Origin: Hymenobacter sp. H14-R3
Lineage (GTDB): Bacteria; Bacteroidota; Bacteroidia; Cytophagales; Hymenobacteraceae
Length of the DNA stretch: 64,000 nt
Direction: 5' to 3'
Assembly (NCBI RefSeq): GCF_030063445.1
Contig: NZ_JASITD010000005.1
Location: 62,001-126,000, forward strand
Both the position numbers and the translations under genes were made by a program. The notes below the pieces were generated by a model, which was given only the letters and a program-made list of their open reading frames with translations, made no database searches and was not told the DNA's origin. This document shows positions 25,599-34,562 of this stretch, one piece after another (the first letter of the stretch is position 1; each line of letters starts with the position of its first letter).

Positions 25599-26291
25599 TC
25601 AGCGCCATTGACCGTAGCGGCCTTTGTGTCTTGCCGGTGCTGCCTGAATTGGGGCCGGGGCTGGCTTAGGAGGCGCTTCGTAGAACTGACGTAAGTATTC
25701 AGCTAATGCCCCGTCGTTCATACTGTACTCCTGTTCGAAGGTAAGGCGATGCTCGAAACGGGCCCGGTAGCGAAGATGATGCAGATAGGGGTTGAAAGAG
25801 CCTTCCCGAAGCGTCACGGTAATAATCGTTTTGCTGCCTTCTAATTCGTACAGAATTTTATCTACATACAAGCCAAATCGGCCCGCTATTCGCCCTAGAA
25901 ATTTCACATCGAAGGCTTCCCCCACACGGGGCGGTACGGATAACCGGCATTTGAAGCGCAGAAAGTCTTTTTTGTCGGGTACTTCTATCTCGTACTCCGC
26001 ATTCGTAAAATCCAGTACCGACGCATCCGACCCGACCAGCTCCCACGCATCGGCGTAAATCTCATCCAGCCAGCGCCGAAACACGGATGAACTGATACCC
26101 AACTTCTCCTGGATGCTCTTGCCAGTCGGCCGCGGCCACACGTCGGGCATTTCCGCCAGTATGTCGAGCAGCGGCCTGTATGCCTTTGCCGCCAACCGTA
26201 GCCGAATCAATGCCGGTTGCATCAAACTCAGACTGTATACCAGGTCACGGCTCGGAATCGGCGCCTCGTGGAAATTGTACGAGTATTTCAT
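25599..26291 (-). CDS. Hypothetical protein beside the cargo edge, initiator-like style
   Basis: 230 residues. The N-terminus holds helix-turn-helix-like patterns (GKSIQEKLGISSSVFRRWLDEIY), then strands with DFLRFKCRLSVPPRVGEAFDVKFL, YVDKILYELEGSKTIITVTLREG and a His-containing YLHHLRYRARFEH block. I do not recognise the family. It is a basic DNA-binding-type protein, perhaps a regulator or replication accessory. Its start lies 32 bases from the left cargo-edge palindrome. Confidence 0.5.
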   Translation of the reverse strand: MKYSYNFHEAPIPSRDLVYSLSLMQPALIRLRLAAKAYRPLLDILAEMPDVWPRPTGKSIQEKLGISSSVFRRWLDEIYADAWELVGSDASVLDFTNAEYEIEVPDKKDFLRFKCRLSVPPRVGEAFDVKFLGRIAGRFGLYVDKILYELEGSKTIITVTLREGSFNPYLHHLRYRARFEHRLTFEQEYSMNDGALAEYLRQFYEAPPKPAPAPIQAAPARHKGRYGQWR

Positions 26292-26322
26292 AAACCGGCA
26301 TTACGTTATACCAGCCATTTGT

Positions 26323-26367
26323 GTCAGGTCAATTTGTGCAGATGCTACTTGCATAAATTGACCTGAC
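26323..26367. repeat. Left cargo-edge palindrome
   Basis: Outer arms GTCAGGTCAATTT (26323-26335) and AAATTGACCTGAC (26355-26367) are perfect; inner TGCA / TGCA pairs extend the stem to 18 with one G-T. There is no T-run. Its central 23 bases (26334-26356) match the palindrome at 44084-44106 at 19 of 23 positions. The two lie at the opposite edges of the defence cargo. Confidence 0.7.
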
Positions 26368-26395
26368 TAACTTCCGCTTACCATGCTTATTGTTC

Positions 26396-26908
26396 TTAGC
26401 TAGCCAAAGGTTTCATTGTTTGTAGGAACGAGACAATATTACCAGCATTTTCAAAATAATGAGGAGATTCTTTGCTTTTAGTAGCCATAAGCTCAAAACC
26501 ACCTTTCGCGTAAAACTCCATTGACTTAGTTAAGTCAAGCGCTTTCGTGTCAGCCTCTTCTTCCGTAAGATTTTCAATTTCAGAAAATGGAAAATCAGCT
26601 AGTGCTAATAAGCTTATAAAAATGTATTCAACTAAATTGTCAGGTTTCCAAAATTTGGTTTGAAGGAATTTAGTGCCTGCTGCCCCACGCTCAAAAGGAA
26701 GTGGATATTGAGCTTTGATGCCAAGCATAGTGGCGTACATAAAACATTCGTAAACACTACCAAATGCCTTGCCGCGTTCCGCTTTCTCCTCATCACTACC
26801 TGAACTCTTACTTACGTCGGCTACACGAGTCAAACGAAGTATAAACTCTTTATAGCTTGTGGGATATAAAGCATCCTTATTCAAGAATTTCTCTTTTAAT
26901 AACTTCAT
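26396..26908 (-). CDS. Unknown protein, last gene of the Dnd-like operon
   Basis: 170 residues, soluble and helical, starting MKLLKEKFLNKDALYPTSYKEFI. I do not recognise a family. Its ATG overlaps the TGA of the DndD-like gene (TGATG), so it is translated with it and is very likely part of the system. Its middle (AFGSVYECFMYATMLGIKAQYPLP) looks like a helical core, and the ending SPHYFENAGNIVSFLQTM is amphipathic. It sits where a DndE-type gene could be expected, but it shows no DndE feature. Confidence 0.6.
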   Translation of the reverse strand: MKLLKEKFLNKDALYPTSYKEFILRLTRVADVSKSSGSDEEKAERGKAFGSVYECFMYATMLGIKAQYPLPFERGAAGTKFLQTKFWKPDNLVEYIFISLLALADFPFSEIENLTEEEADTKALDLTKSMEFYAKGGFELMATKSKESPHYFENAGNIVSFLQTMKPLAS

Positions 26909-29139
26909 CAGACGGTAACGCGGGTGATTTGGACAGACAGACTCTTACGGCTTTGCGCTGATTGTCCAGGTGGGACCACTAATTGATAGACGTTTAGGGT
27001 TTTGCCTGCAGCTTCAGTATCCTCTTTCACCTGTGCAAGTTTAGTCGGGTCGACTATATAACGGCCAGGATGAGCAGGGTCAGCATCTAAAAACTCCTTA
27101 GCAATAACGATGCTTTGACGGAATGTGCGGGCCGTTTCTGCCAAGAAATCCCGCGCTTTCACTGCGTCAAAGTCCGACATAGGCGCATCAGAAATCAATG
27201 GATAGTTTCTCGCAAGTCCCCGGTTCTGATTGGCAGTAACGATTGCCATTATAATTGCTAGCTTGAACGAACTATTTTGTGAGGTATTAAGATTATCCAT
27301 CCGTTTGCCATCCTCACCTTGAATTTCTGGTACATAGCCATTGCCTTCTACTACGAAGCGGATTTTGCCATATCCTGCCTGGCTTTGCTTATTCATGCTA
27401 TTGAAGTGCTGGTTGGCAGTATCTTCTAGCTGCTGAATCAGTTTTGCATACTGAGTTTCTTTCGTCCGCACCGTGAGGTCGCGCAAATCAGCTAGTAGTC
27501 TCCGCTTCTCCTCAAGTTTAGGGTTTATTCCACCACCTTGCGAAAGTTTGCTAAACTCGTTTTCTAACGCTTTCAAATCCGCTAGGTAAGTATCACGCAT
27601 ACCCCGCAGTTTCTCTAGTGTCCCAGAGTAATTGGCTATATCACGTTTTGCGGATTCAATTGAAATTAGAATGCTTCCGGCATTGCCGTTGCCACTCAAG
27701 CCACTATTCAAAATCTCAGTAGCGACAGCACCCTTTAGCGACGCAATTTGCTCTTCCAGTTCTTTTCGCTCGTCTTCTAGGTCTTCTTGCTCTTGGTAAG
27801 TGCCCGCAATTTCTTGGTCTGCTTTAACATACTTGTCCCGCATACTGAACGCAGCTCGATTCAATATGCGAAGCTCCGGCTCAATATCAGGTATAATCGC
27901 CTTTTGTGGTGCCAGCTTAGGTTTCTCTTCAGGTAGCAGTCGCTTGATTGCCTCATATTCTGCCGAGCCTTTGAGAGCTTGTCGATTACATACTATGCAT
28001 TGTTCATGCTCAAGCATATCCATGACATGAACTCGGTCTGGAATGCCCTTCGGTAAAGACAAGCGCTTGTGAACTTCCTCCGTCGACTTCTGCTCAAATT
28101 TCTTTTCAGCTTGTCGGGTTGTGACTATGGTGTAATAATCTCGATACTTCTGCTCAAACTTATCTACAATATCTTCTGTGCCCATTAGCAGCCACGAATC
28201 GGTGAACAAGCGCTTCGTGAAGCCGAGTTTTAGATTGTCAAGGCGGCCTACTACTTGCTTCAATTCCTTCTCCTGCTGCGATAAGTCTTTTTCTAGGCTA
28301 CTCACTTTAGACGCAGCATCAAACTGACCAGCAATGTTATCAAGCTTTGCTGACGCAGCATCAAAGTTTTTCTCTGCCTCCGAAATTTTGACCTCGACCG
28401 AATCTAGTTTGCTTTGAGCAGTCTTTTGCTGCTCTTGATAAATAGCAGCTTTCTGCTTCCTGGTTGTGTCGCCGCTAAGTGCATGTTTTAGCTCTTTATC
28501 AGCTGCATCATAGGCTGCTTGTGCGGTCTTAATAAATTCGTCCCACTTCTCAATGTCGGACATTTTATTAACCACCTGCTTTAATGATTCGCGGCTCGAT
28601 GTATCAATAAGGTTGTTAATCCCTCGTTCCCCTTGAAACCACAGATAAGGCATGATATCGTGAGGTAATAATTGGGCCACTACTTTTTCACCTTCTGCCT
28701 CGCTAAGCGGTTTAAAGACGATAACATCTTTATAGAACACAGTTAAGGAGCTTCCACTAGCAGGCTTAACTTCAGTATCGCTTATTTTTTTGACGTATAG
28801 ACGTCGAACGAGTTGGTAGGTACTATTCTGACTACCAGTAACTTCAATGCAGACTTCACACTTGATAGTTTCCCCTACCTCGGCTTCTGCTAGTGCTCGT
28901 TCATTTACAAGCGCTTCTTTTAGTGCTGAGGTTGGGCGAATAGCATTTGGTGCTGCCCCAAGTCGGGGTTTATCATCCGTGATGCCATCTCTAAAAACCC
29001 ACTGGAAAGCATCGTACAGCTTGCTTTTTCCGTAACCGTTTGCCCCAAGTATCAAGTTAAGCCCATCGGCAAAATCAAGCCGATTGTTCTCCCCATAGTA
29101 GCACAGGAAGTTAGAGAGAGTAATGTTGAGAATGCGCAT
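26908..29139 (-). CDS. DndD-like SMC-type ATPase
   Basis: 743 residues from MRILNITLSNFLCYYGENN; ten extra upstream residues in the frame are unlikely. Walker A is GANGYGKSK at about 32-40. Long coiled coils flank a zinc-hook-like pair CIVC at 381-384. The C-terminal signature RNYPLISDAPMSDFD holds Walker B. This matches DndD, the SMC/Rad50-like ATPase of DNA phosphorothioation systems (usually ~660-700 aa). By family it couples ATP hydrolysis to DNA handling during sulfur insertion. It starts 7 bases after the 75-aa gene and overlaps the next gene by one base. Confidence 0.75.
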   Translation of the reverse strand: MRILNITLSNFLCYYGENNRLDFADGLNLILGANGYGKSKLYDAFQWVFRDGITDDKPRLGAAPNAIRPTSALKEALVNERALAEAEVGETIKCEVCIEVTGSQNSTYQLVRRLYVKKISDTEVKPASGSSLTVFYKDVIVFKPLSEAEGEKVVAQLLPHDIMPYLWFQGERGINNLIDTSSRESLKQVVNKMSDIEKWDEFIKTAQAAYDAADKELKHALSGDTTRKQKAAIYQEQQKTAQSKLDSVEVKISEAEKNFDAASAKLDNIAGQFDAASKVSSLEKDLSQQEKELKQVVGRLDNLKLGFTKRLFTDSWLLMGTEDIVDKFEQKYRDYYTIVTTRQAEKKFEQKSTEEVHKRLSLPKGIPDRVHVMDMLEHEQCIVCNRQALKGSAEYEAIKRLLPEEKPKLAPQKAIIPDIEPELRILNRAAFSMRDKYVKADQEIAGTYQEQEDLEDERKELEEQIASLKGAVATEILNSGLSGNGNAGSILISIESAKRDIANYSGTLEKLRGMRDTYLADLKALENEFSKLSQGGGINPKLEEKRRLLADLRDLTVRTKETQYAKLIQQLEDTANQHFNSMNKQSQAGYGKIRFVVEGNGYVPEIQGEDGKRMDNLNTSQNSSFKLAIIMAIVTANQNRGLARNYPLISDAPMSDFDAVKARDFLAETARTFRQSIVIAKEFLDADPAHPGRYIVDPTKLAQVKEDTEAAGKTLNVYQLVVPPGQSAQSRKSLSVQITRVTV

Positions 29140-29146
29140 AAATTTG

Positions 29147-29374
29147 CTACAGGCGGTTGCTAAGCACAACGCTCAGATGTTTGGCGGTAATGTTAGGGGA
29201 TTTGCTCTCGAAGTATTTATTCACCATTTCCCGAATCAATACCACTATCATCTTATCAGTCGGTTTGCCAAACAGGCCGGCTTCTGCTACTATAGCCTCG
29301 CTGAGGTCATATTTCTGTTGAATAGCCTCATCTTGTAAAAAGGCTTTGAATGTTTCTAAGCTTGGATTAGTCAT
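29147..29374 (-). CDS. Small helical protein between helicase and DndD
   Basis: 75 residues, all helical by composition (KYDLSEAIVAEAGLFGKPTDKMIVVLIREMVNKYFE). Its ATG overlaps the helicase stop by four bases (ATGA). The position is that of DndE in some dnd operons, but it is shorter than DndE (~110 aa) and I see none of the DndE pattern, so I leave it unnamed. It may be a subunit or DNA-binding adaptor of the DndD-like ATPase. Confidence 0.6.
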   Translation of the reverse strand: MTNPSLETFKAFLQDEAIQQKYDLSEAIVAEAGLFGKPTDKMIVVLIREMVNKYFESKSPNITAKHLSVVLSNRL

Positions 29375-31599
29375 GTGGTGGGAGAAGAATAAGGGTCTAA
29401 GGTATCGGGATTGATGTCATAGCGGTCGCAGACAGACTGTACCGCTGCAATTGCTTCGTACTTATTGATGGCCATATAGGCGAAATCTACTACCCGTTCC
29501 AACTCCTTCTTCACCAGGTTTCTCTCCAGGTCAAAAGTTGCCCCAGTTGGCATGCTGCTTGGGACTACCACCAAGTCATGAATCCTAGCAAAGTCTTTGT
29601 CTGGATGCTGCCGTAAAATGCGGCCCCGACGCTGAATAAACTGGCGTGGATTACCAGTACTCGAGCAGAATATTGCTTGCTCAGTACGCGGAATATCAAC
29701 CCCCTCATCCAAGCATTTCATTGAAAGAAGCACATCAATCTTACCTTCTTCAAAACTACTTAGCACATGGTCTTTATCGGCCGATTCGCTAATGTACTTC
29801 GCCACGTGCGTAGTTGGAGATACTTGCCTTACAGCGTTGGCGTAGTACTCGATAATGCGGCTAGCATCTGGCACGTCGGGGTAAGATTCTGCTGCATTTT
29901 CGTCCTCCTCGTAGTAGCCTTCCGGCGCGTACACAAGCATATATTTTAAGCCTGAGGGTGACGCTGCTACATCCTTCAAAATGCGCTCAAAGGCTACTAA
30001 TTTACCCGTTGCTTTGTGAATGATGCGCTTCCGTTCCATTAGCAGCATCTCGTAGCTTTTTTGAGCCATTGCATCCTTCGCTGCTCGATTATGAAGCGAA
30101 GCAAGCTTGGCTGAAATTTCCGTGTAGACTACCATCTCATTAGGGGTCAACTCTACCACGTGTGGGTAGTAATAATATTGACACAGAATGCCTTCGGTAA
30201 TTGCTCGCTCCATTGAAAAGCTGTAAGCATAAGGAGGGGCATCATGAAAAAATGCTTCCATTTTGCCTGAGCCTTCCTCATCATACACGCGCTTTGGCGT
30301 TGCTGATAATCCAATAAGTTTCTGAATAGGCAATTTTTCAAACTTGGCTGCAATAGCCGGCGCGCCTACATTGTGCGCCTCATCGGCTACGAGAATGGCC
30401 TCTGCTCCAGCTTGCTCCAGAAAGGCCTGAAAGTTGTCATTAGTAAAAGTGCGGTAAGTCGAAATAATGACGTAAGACGAGGCTACTCCTACTAACTGTC
30501 GATTCCGTATTTCATGCAGCGCATCTCGCCAACCAGGGTTGCGAGACGATGCTTTGATAATTTTTTTGAAATTGAATTTCTTCGCTTCTTTTTCCCATTG
30601 TTCTACCAATATAGTGGTAGGCACTAAGATAATTATTTGATATCGTTTGCTTTCAGTATACTGGTTTAGGCAGCAGTTAAGTGCTGTGATAGTCTTGCCG
30701 GTACCCGTGGCCATTGCAAAAATGCCGTGGTATCCATTGCTAACCCAGTTTTGGTAAGCGTCCTTCTGGTATTGACGTGGCCCGCTATCGAATGGAAATC
30801 TGGGTGAGCTCCGGTACGTTTCTATCTTTTGCATAATAGTTTCCATTACTCGCCGTGTCGCTTCGGTGTGCTTTTGCTTAGCCTTCTGCGCCAGTAGGTA
30901 GTGTTCGTTTACCAGTAGTTCATCTAGGTCTTTACCACCATGCTCCTGAACTATTGCTTCCTTTATTTGCTCAAAAGGAATGAGCATCGCGTAATCAACT
31001 TGGCCATCAAAAATTTGGTCGTAATCCTGCTCGTATTCTGCAAATGCGTCAGGGTCAGACTTCCACGATAGTTTTAAGTCGAGTTCCTCTAGGTTTTCCA
31101 GTAGGCCCGAAGCTGTGAAATTACAGGAGCCTTTGAACTTGACTTTATCGATGCCGTCGTAAAATATGCCAGACTTATAATGCGCAATACCGCGCCGGTC
31201 AACGGGGCGGATAGCTCTGATTTCGATTCGTTTTTGTGCAATGAGCCAAGCGATACAGTCGAAAAAATGCTGGCCGTACTTATCTAAAGCATTGCGTAAC
31301 CCGTGGAAATCTTCTACTGAAAACTGATTATCATCTTCGGCAGTAGCCAATCCTTTGAGTACTGCTGCTTTGTCCTGCGGCGACAGAATATGATTAATAA
31401 TTAACCTGACACGCCCACCGTTACTAATAAACTTTGCGAATCCTAATGCAAGCACATTAATCGCTGATGAGCTGAAATAGCCCAATAGTAAATCTAGTCG
31501 TTTACTCTCAACTAAGCTTTCGAGATAGAAAGCGAACGGCTCATTGTTAGTGCCAGAACGGTATTCTTCTCCTTTCGGAAATACAATGTTCTTCAACAT
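29371..31599 (-). CDS. PLD-nuclease / DEAH-helicase fusion
   Basis: 742 residues. Residues ~25-205 form a phospholipase-D-like domain with H140-x-K142 and a following GSCN (157-160), one HKD half-site. Two PLD domains would pair in a dimer to cut DNA. The SF2 helicase follows: Walker A MATGTGKTI (296-304), DEAH at 406-409, GLSATPKRV, and motif VI QRRGRILRQH near the end. Such fusions occur in restriction and defence loci, including some linked to dnd genes. Likely role: ATP-driven tracking and cleavage of unmodified DNA, as an effector. It sits between the DndB-like and DndD-like genes. Confidence 0.85.
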   Translation of the reverse strand: MLKNIVFPKGEEYRSGTNNEPFAFYLESLVESKRLDLLLGYFSSSAINVLALGFAKFISNGGRVRLIINHILSPQDKAAVLKGLATAEDDNQFSVEDFHGLRNALDKYGQHFFDCIAWLIAQKRIEIRAIRPVDRRGIAHYKSGIFYDGIDKVKFKGSCNFTASGLLENLEELDLKLSWKSDPDAFAEYEQDYDQIFDGQVDYAMLIPFEQIKEAIVQEHGGKDLDELLVNEHYLLAQKAKQKHTEATRRVMETIMQKIETYRSSPRFPFDSGPRQYQKDAYQNWVSNGYHGIFAMATGTGKTITALNCCLNQYTESKRYQIIILVPTTILVEQWEKEAKKFNFKKIIKASSRNPGWRDALHEIRNRQLVGVASSYVIISTYRTFTNDNFQAFLEQAGAEAILVADEAHNVGAPAIAAKFEKLPIQKLIGLSATPKRVYDEEGSGKMEAFFHDAPPYAYSFSMERAITEGILCQYYYYPHVVELTPNEMVVYTEISAKLASLHNRAAKDAMAQKSYEMLLMERKRIIHKATGKLVAFERILKDVAASPSGLKYMLVYAPEGYYEEDENAAESYPDVPDASRIIEYYANAVRQVSPTTHVAKYISESADKDHVLSSFEEGKIDVLLSMKCLDEGVDIPRTEQAIFCSSTGNPRQFIQRRGRILRQHPDKDFARIHDLVVVPSSMPTGATFDLERNLVKKELERVVDFAYMAINKYEAIAAVQSVCDRYDINPDTLDPYSSPTT

Positions 31600-31618
31600 G
31601 ACCGACAGAGTACTCTAG

Positions 31619-32896
31619 CTAAATGCTGTTAACATCAATTGCTAAGTTCACAAGCAGCGCTTTATCTTTTGCTGTGGAGGTGAATGGAATATCAAGTTTT
31701 TCCAGAATCAGCAGTATAGCCGCCTTTTGAACTTGCTGAGTGACAACTGTATTTTTTGTGCCAGGGTCTATAAATAATTTATTCCAGACAGGATGGTCTA
31801 AATTAAAATCGTCATCGGAAAAATAATTGAGCAAGAGTTTTTCCTTCTTATGAAACTTAGCAATGCGGTAAGCATTGAAGAATACTATTTGCCCGATTGG
31901 TCTGAATAATAAATTAGAGCTACTTGCCTTTCTATCTACTGTTCCATCGTCAAAGAAAGTGCGAAGAAATGGTAGTCCACTAATTATCTTCTCAAATTCG
32001 TGTGTAAGCTTGTCGTAAGTTGACAATAATAAATCCTCTTGCAATCTTCTGCTTACAAAATTATCAAATTTAAAACCATCAATTGAAATAGACTTTATGA
32101 AAATTTTGTCTGTTAAAAGTGTGGTAATTATTTCGTACAAAAGGATAATATTAGTAAAATCATTTTTATTGCTTAAGCTCAAGCTTTTATTCTTATTAAA
32201 GGCAATCTTATTTGTAAAGGTTGGATATTGCTCAATTAATCTTCTCGTTAATATAGCCGCATTATCTTCCTCATCTAATGCAATTATTTCGCTCGTTGAA
32301 ACCGGTTTTGCGTAACGATTTAGCGTCGAGAAAAGCCTGCGCGTACGAATTTCTCCTTCAGAATCAGTTCGATGTGCTACGAATATTACTGGTACTTCTT
32401 CGGATAATAACTCTGGATTGGAAATGACTGCCTCTTTTATTGCTGCTGTTCTGTGCTGACCATCAATCGCAAACATTTCTTCTTTGCCGGTAAGACGAAG
32501 AATGCCAAACGTTTTGTCTAAATAGTCGCTTTCTTCCTCGGATAATTTTAGCGCTTTCATATCAATAGCTAAACCTTGCCAAGCAGGTTTTCCACCATAT
32601 ATTCCAACAATAATTGAGTTAAAGAACCTTTGCTCTTGCTCTTGTATATAACGAACAATTTCTGGTATTCTATCACCGATTTCACGCTGAATCCAGTGGC
32701 TTAATTTCTTGTTTTTGTGTATTTCATCAGCCATTGAAATACGATTGGCAATTTCTTTAAATGGTAGGAGCGTCGAATAATACATCCAGTCGCCTATTCT
32801 TCCCCTCAAACAAGGTAGAACAAGCTGTCCAACATCCGCTTTAGCTTTTTTTGATGTTTGAGTAGAGATGTTGTTAACCTTTTTCAATGATTTCAT
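31619..32896 (-). CDS. DndB-like DGQHR-domain protein
   Basis: 425 residues. The motif FAIDGQHRTAA (DGQHR at 145-149) defines the DGQHR domain of DndB and related proteins. RRLFSTLNRYAKPVSTSEIIALDEEDNAAI follows as the second conserved block. DndB represses dnd transcription and affects modification frequency in studied systems, and autoregulation is likely here. It lies 20 bases upstream of the helicase and 2 bases after the GIY-YIG gene. It is very AT-rich compared with the element backbone. Confidence 0.85.
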   Translation of the reverse strand: MKSLKKVNNISTQTSKKAKADVGQLVLPCLRGRIGDWMYYSTLLPFKEIANRISMADEIHKNKKLSHWIQREIGDRIPEIVRYIQEQEQRFFNSIIVGIYGGKPAWQGLAIDMKALKLSEEESDYLDKTFGILRLTGKEEMFAIDGQHRTAAIKEAVISNPELLSEEVPVIFVAHRTDSEGEIRTRRLFSTLNRYAKPVSTSEIIALDEEDNAAILTRRLIEQYPTFTNKIAFNKNKSLSLSNKNDFTNIILLYEIITTLLTDKIFIKSISIDGFKFDNFVSRRLQEDLLLSTYDKLTHEFEKIISGLPFLRTFFDDGTVDRKASSSNLLFRPIGQIVFFNAYRIAKFHKKEKLLLNYFSDDDFNLDHPVWNKLFIDPGTKNTVVTQQVQKAAILLILEKLDIPFTSTAKDKALLVNLAIDVNSI

Positions 32897-32898
32897 AT

Positions 32899-33429
32899 TT
32901 ATATTTCGTACAGATATTTAAGCTCTTCCTTTACTTTGGTTCTTGGAATTTGCGTGTTTACTCTTGGTACGAAAGTATTAATTAATTTTTCTTCAACCCT
33001 ACTGACTTCAGCAGCTGACCGTAGTTCAGTAAAATAAAAGTATAGATACCCATCATACTGCTTAAGCATTTCGAAAACCTTGATTCTTGGTTTGCCTTTT
33101 CCATCTTGGTCATCAAGATACTCTTTGAATCTTACACTGAGTGTCCTATCCGTTTTGCCTACGTAGAATAGGTATTCAGTATTGAAGAATAAATCAACTC
33201 TTGGACGGACAACAAAACAATAAATACCTCGTGTTAATGGAATAAGCTTGTGATTGCTCTTAGAGAACTTTACTCGTTTCCATTTGATGTGTGCAGGTAA
33301 GGGATTTGTGGTTTCTTCCCAAAAGACAGGGTAAAGAAAAAAAGCTTTTCTATGGTCTTTTAGCAAGCTCCTTTCACCAAAATCAATATCGTAAGGAGCT
33401 TTCTTTACTGGAGTAGATTTTTTTGCCAT
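32899..33429 (-). CDS. GIY-YIG nuclease-domain protein
   Basis: 176 residues. RGIYCFVV and LFYVGKTDRTLSVRFKEYL supply the GIY and YIG-type (YVG) strands with the arginine of the catalytic helix. VSRVEEKLINTFVPRVNTQIP supplies the metal-binding glutamate and the C-terminal asparagine. All core residues of a single-domain GIY-YIG endonuclease are visible. It is embedded between the DndC-like and DndB-like genes with almost no spacing. Canonical dnd operons have no such gene, so it is a candidate extra effector or nicking subunit. Confidence 0.8.
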   Translation of the reverse strand: MAKKSTPVKKAPYDIDFGERSLLKDHRKAFFLYPVFWEETTNPLPAHIKWKRVKFSKSNHKLIPLTRGIYCFVVRPRVDLFFNTEYLFYVGKTDRTLSVRFKEYLDDQDGKGKPRIKVFEMLKQYDGYLYFYFTELRSAAEVSRVEEKLINTFVPRVNTQIPRTKVKEELKYLYEI

Positions 33430-33453
33430 ATGAGGGCGTACCCGTATAAAAAT

Positions 33454-34557
33454 CTAGATAAAACATGAAGCGCAACCGACTTCTTCCTCATCATCTAGAA
33501 TATCTAGCAGAAATAGACTAGAAGGAGCCTTCACTTTGCGCTGTTTGTTAATGGTATCCAGCTTAATTTGACGTAGTCGCGCAGGCTTAATAAGGTCTGT
33601 TAGCGACTCTTCCATCCAAGTGTAACCGTCCCGCTCATAGGCAAGGGCCCGCTCAAACAGGTCAGGGTGTTGCTCATAAAGCCATACCCATTCAATCTTC
33701 TGCTGAAAGAAGCAGAAGAAGCAGCCAGAACGACTGCGGGCATATTCGCCTTTCTGACCATCCACCTCGAAAGTTATTTTTTCATAGTAGGCTGGTACGC
33801 CCACCCCGCTTTCCCGTAGCAGCTGGAAGATATCGGCCCGAATGAGATTATCCTCATTGTCTAGTAGGGCAAAGTCCTGAGCCTGGGCTAGTGGGTAGGC
33901 TGTATCCCGCAGCATCTGAAACACCACTTTGTTGAACAAGCGGGTGTCAGCATCGAGTAGGGCATTGAGCTTCTGCGACTGGGTGAAGCTCCGTGATATC
34001 GGAGTTTCAGCTAGTGCCACCACTCGCGCCAGCTGTGCGGGTTCACTCAGTTCCTCGTAAAGCCCGCGCAACCGCGTTGTCGCGTCGTTCTGCAGCACTT
34101 TCTGCACCACGTCTTCGCTCCAGATATTGCGCCGGAATGGAAAAATGGACTGAATGTTAGGTTTGCGCGAGATGTAGCCCTCTCGGTCTTCGTCCCCTCG
34201 AATGCCCACATAGGATACTACCGGGTCGTTACCGACAAACTTCTCAAATGGCTCCAGTTTTAGCTTTTTAGTACACCAACGGGCACTTGATGAAGGCAAG
34301 TAGCCGCCATATACCTTCACGAAATGGTCAAACGAATCCTCTGGGCTTTCCTCTGCGGCCTCTAGGCGCGTTACTTTCTGCCCTAGGTAGTTTTCCAGGT
34401 TGCTAATCAGGGTGTACGTTTCCGGTAGCTCCTTACCCGTGTCGCAGAAGTAATATTCAAGCTGTAACTCTGGATGTTTGTGGCGCAGGTAGATAGCCAG
34501 CGCCGCGCTGTCCTTACCACCAGAAATGCCGAGTAAATGCCGTGTGGGCTTAGTCAT
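33454..34557 (-). CDS. DndC-like PAPS-reductase-family protein
   Basis: 367 residues. The PP-loop ATP motif SGGKDS is at 12-17. Cysteines lie in YYFCDTGKELPETY (C38), SARWCTKK (C95) and SGCFFCFFQ (about 275-280), plus a C-terminal GCASC. This suits an Fe-S cluster as in DndC, which activates the DNA backbone for sulfur insertion. It is shorter than classic DndC (~500 aa). The family also includes PAPS reductases, but the neighbours (DndB- and DndD-like, DUF4007) point to DNA modification. The downstream ATPase stop lies 5 bases before its start codon. Confidence 0.8.
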   Translation of the reverse strand: MTKPTRHLLGISGGKDSAALAIYLRHKHPELQLEYYFCDTGKELPETYTLISNLENYLGQKVTRLEAAEESPEDSFDHFVKVYGGYLPSSSARWCTKKLKLEPFEKFVGNDPVVSYVGIRGDEDREGYISRKPNIQSIFPFRRNIWSEDVVQKVLQNDATTRLRGLYEELSEPAQLARVVALAETPISRSFTQSQKLNALLDADTRLFNKVVFQMLRDTAYPLAQAQDFALLDNEDNLIRADIFQLLRESGVGVPAYYEKITFEVDGQKGEYARSRSGCFFCFFQQKIEWVWLYEQHPDLFERALAYERDGYTWMEESLTDLIKPARLRQIKLDTINKQRKVKAPSSLFLLDILDDEEEVGCASCFI

Positions 34558-34562
34558 AACGA

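Noticed and set aside
25599..26291. Firm call as a plasmid RepB-type initiator
   Set aside because: HTH-like patterns and basic character are suggestive, but I could not match conserved initiator blocks.
29147..29374. Naming the 75-aa protein DndE
   Set aside because: Position fits, but length and residues do not match the DndE pattern I know.
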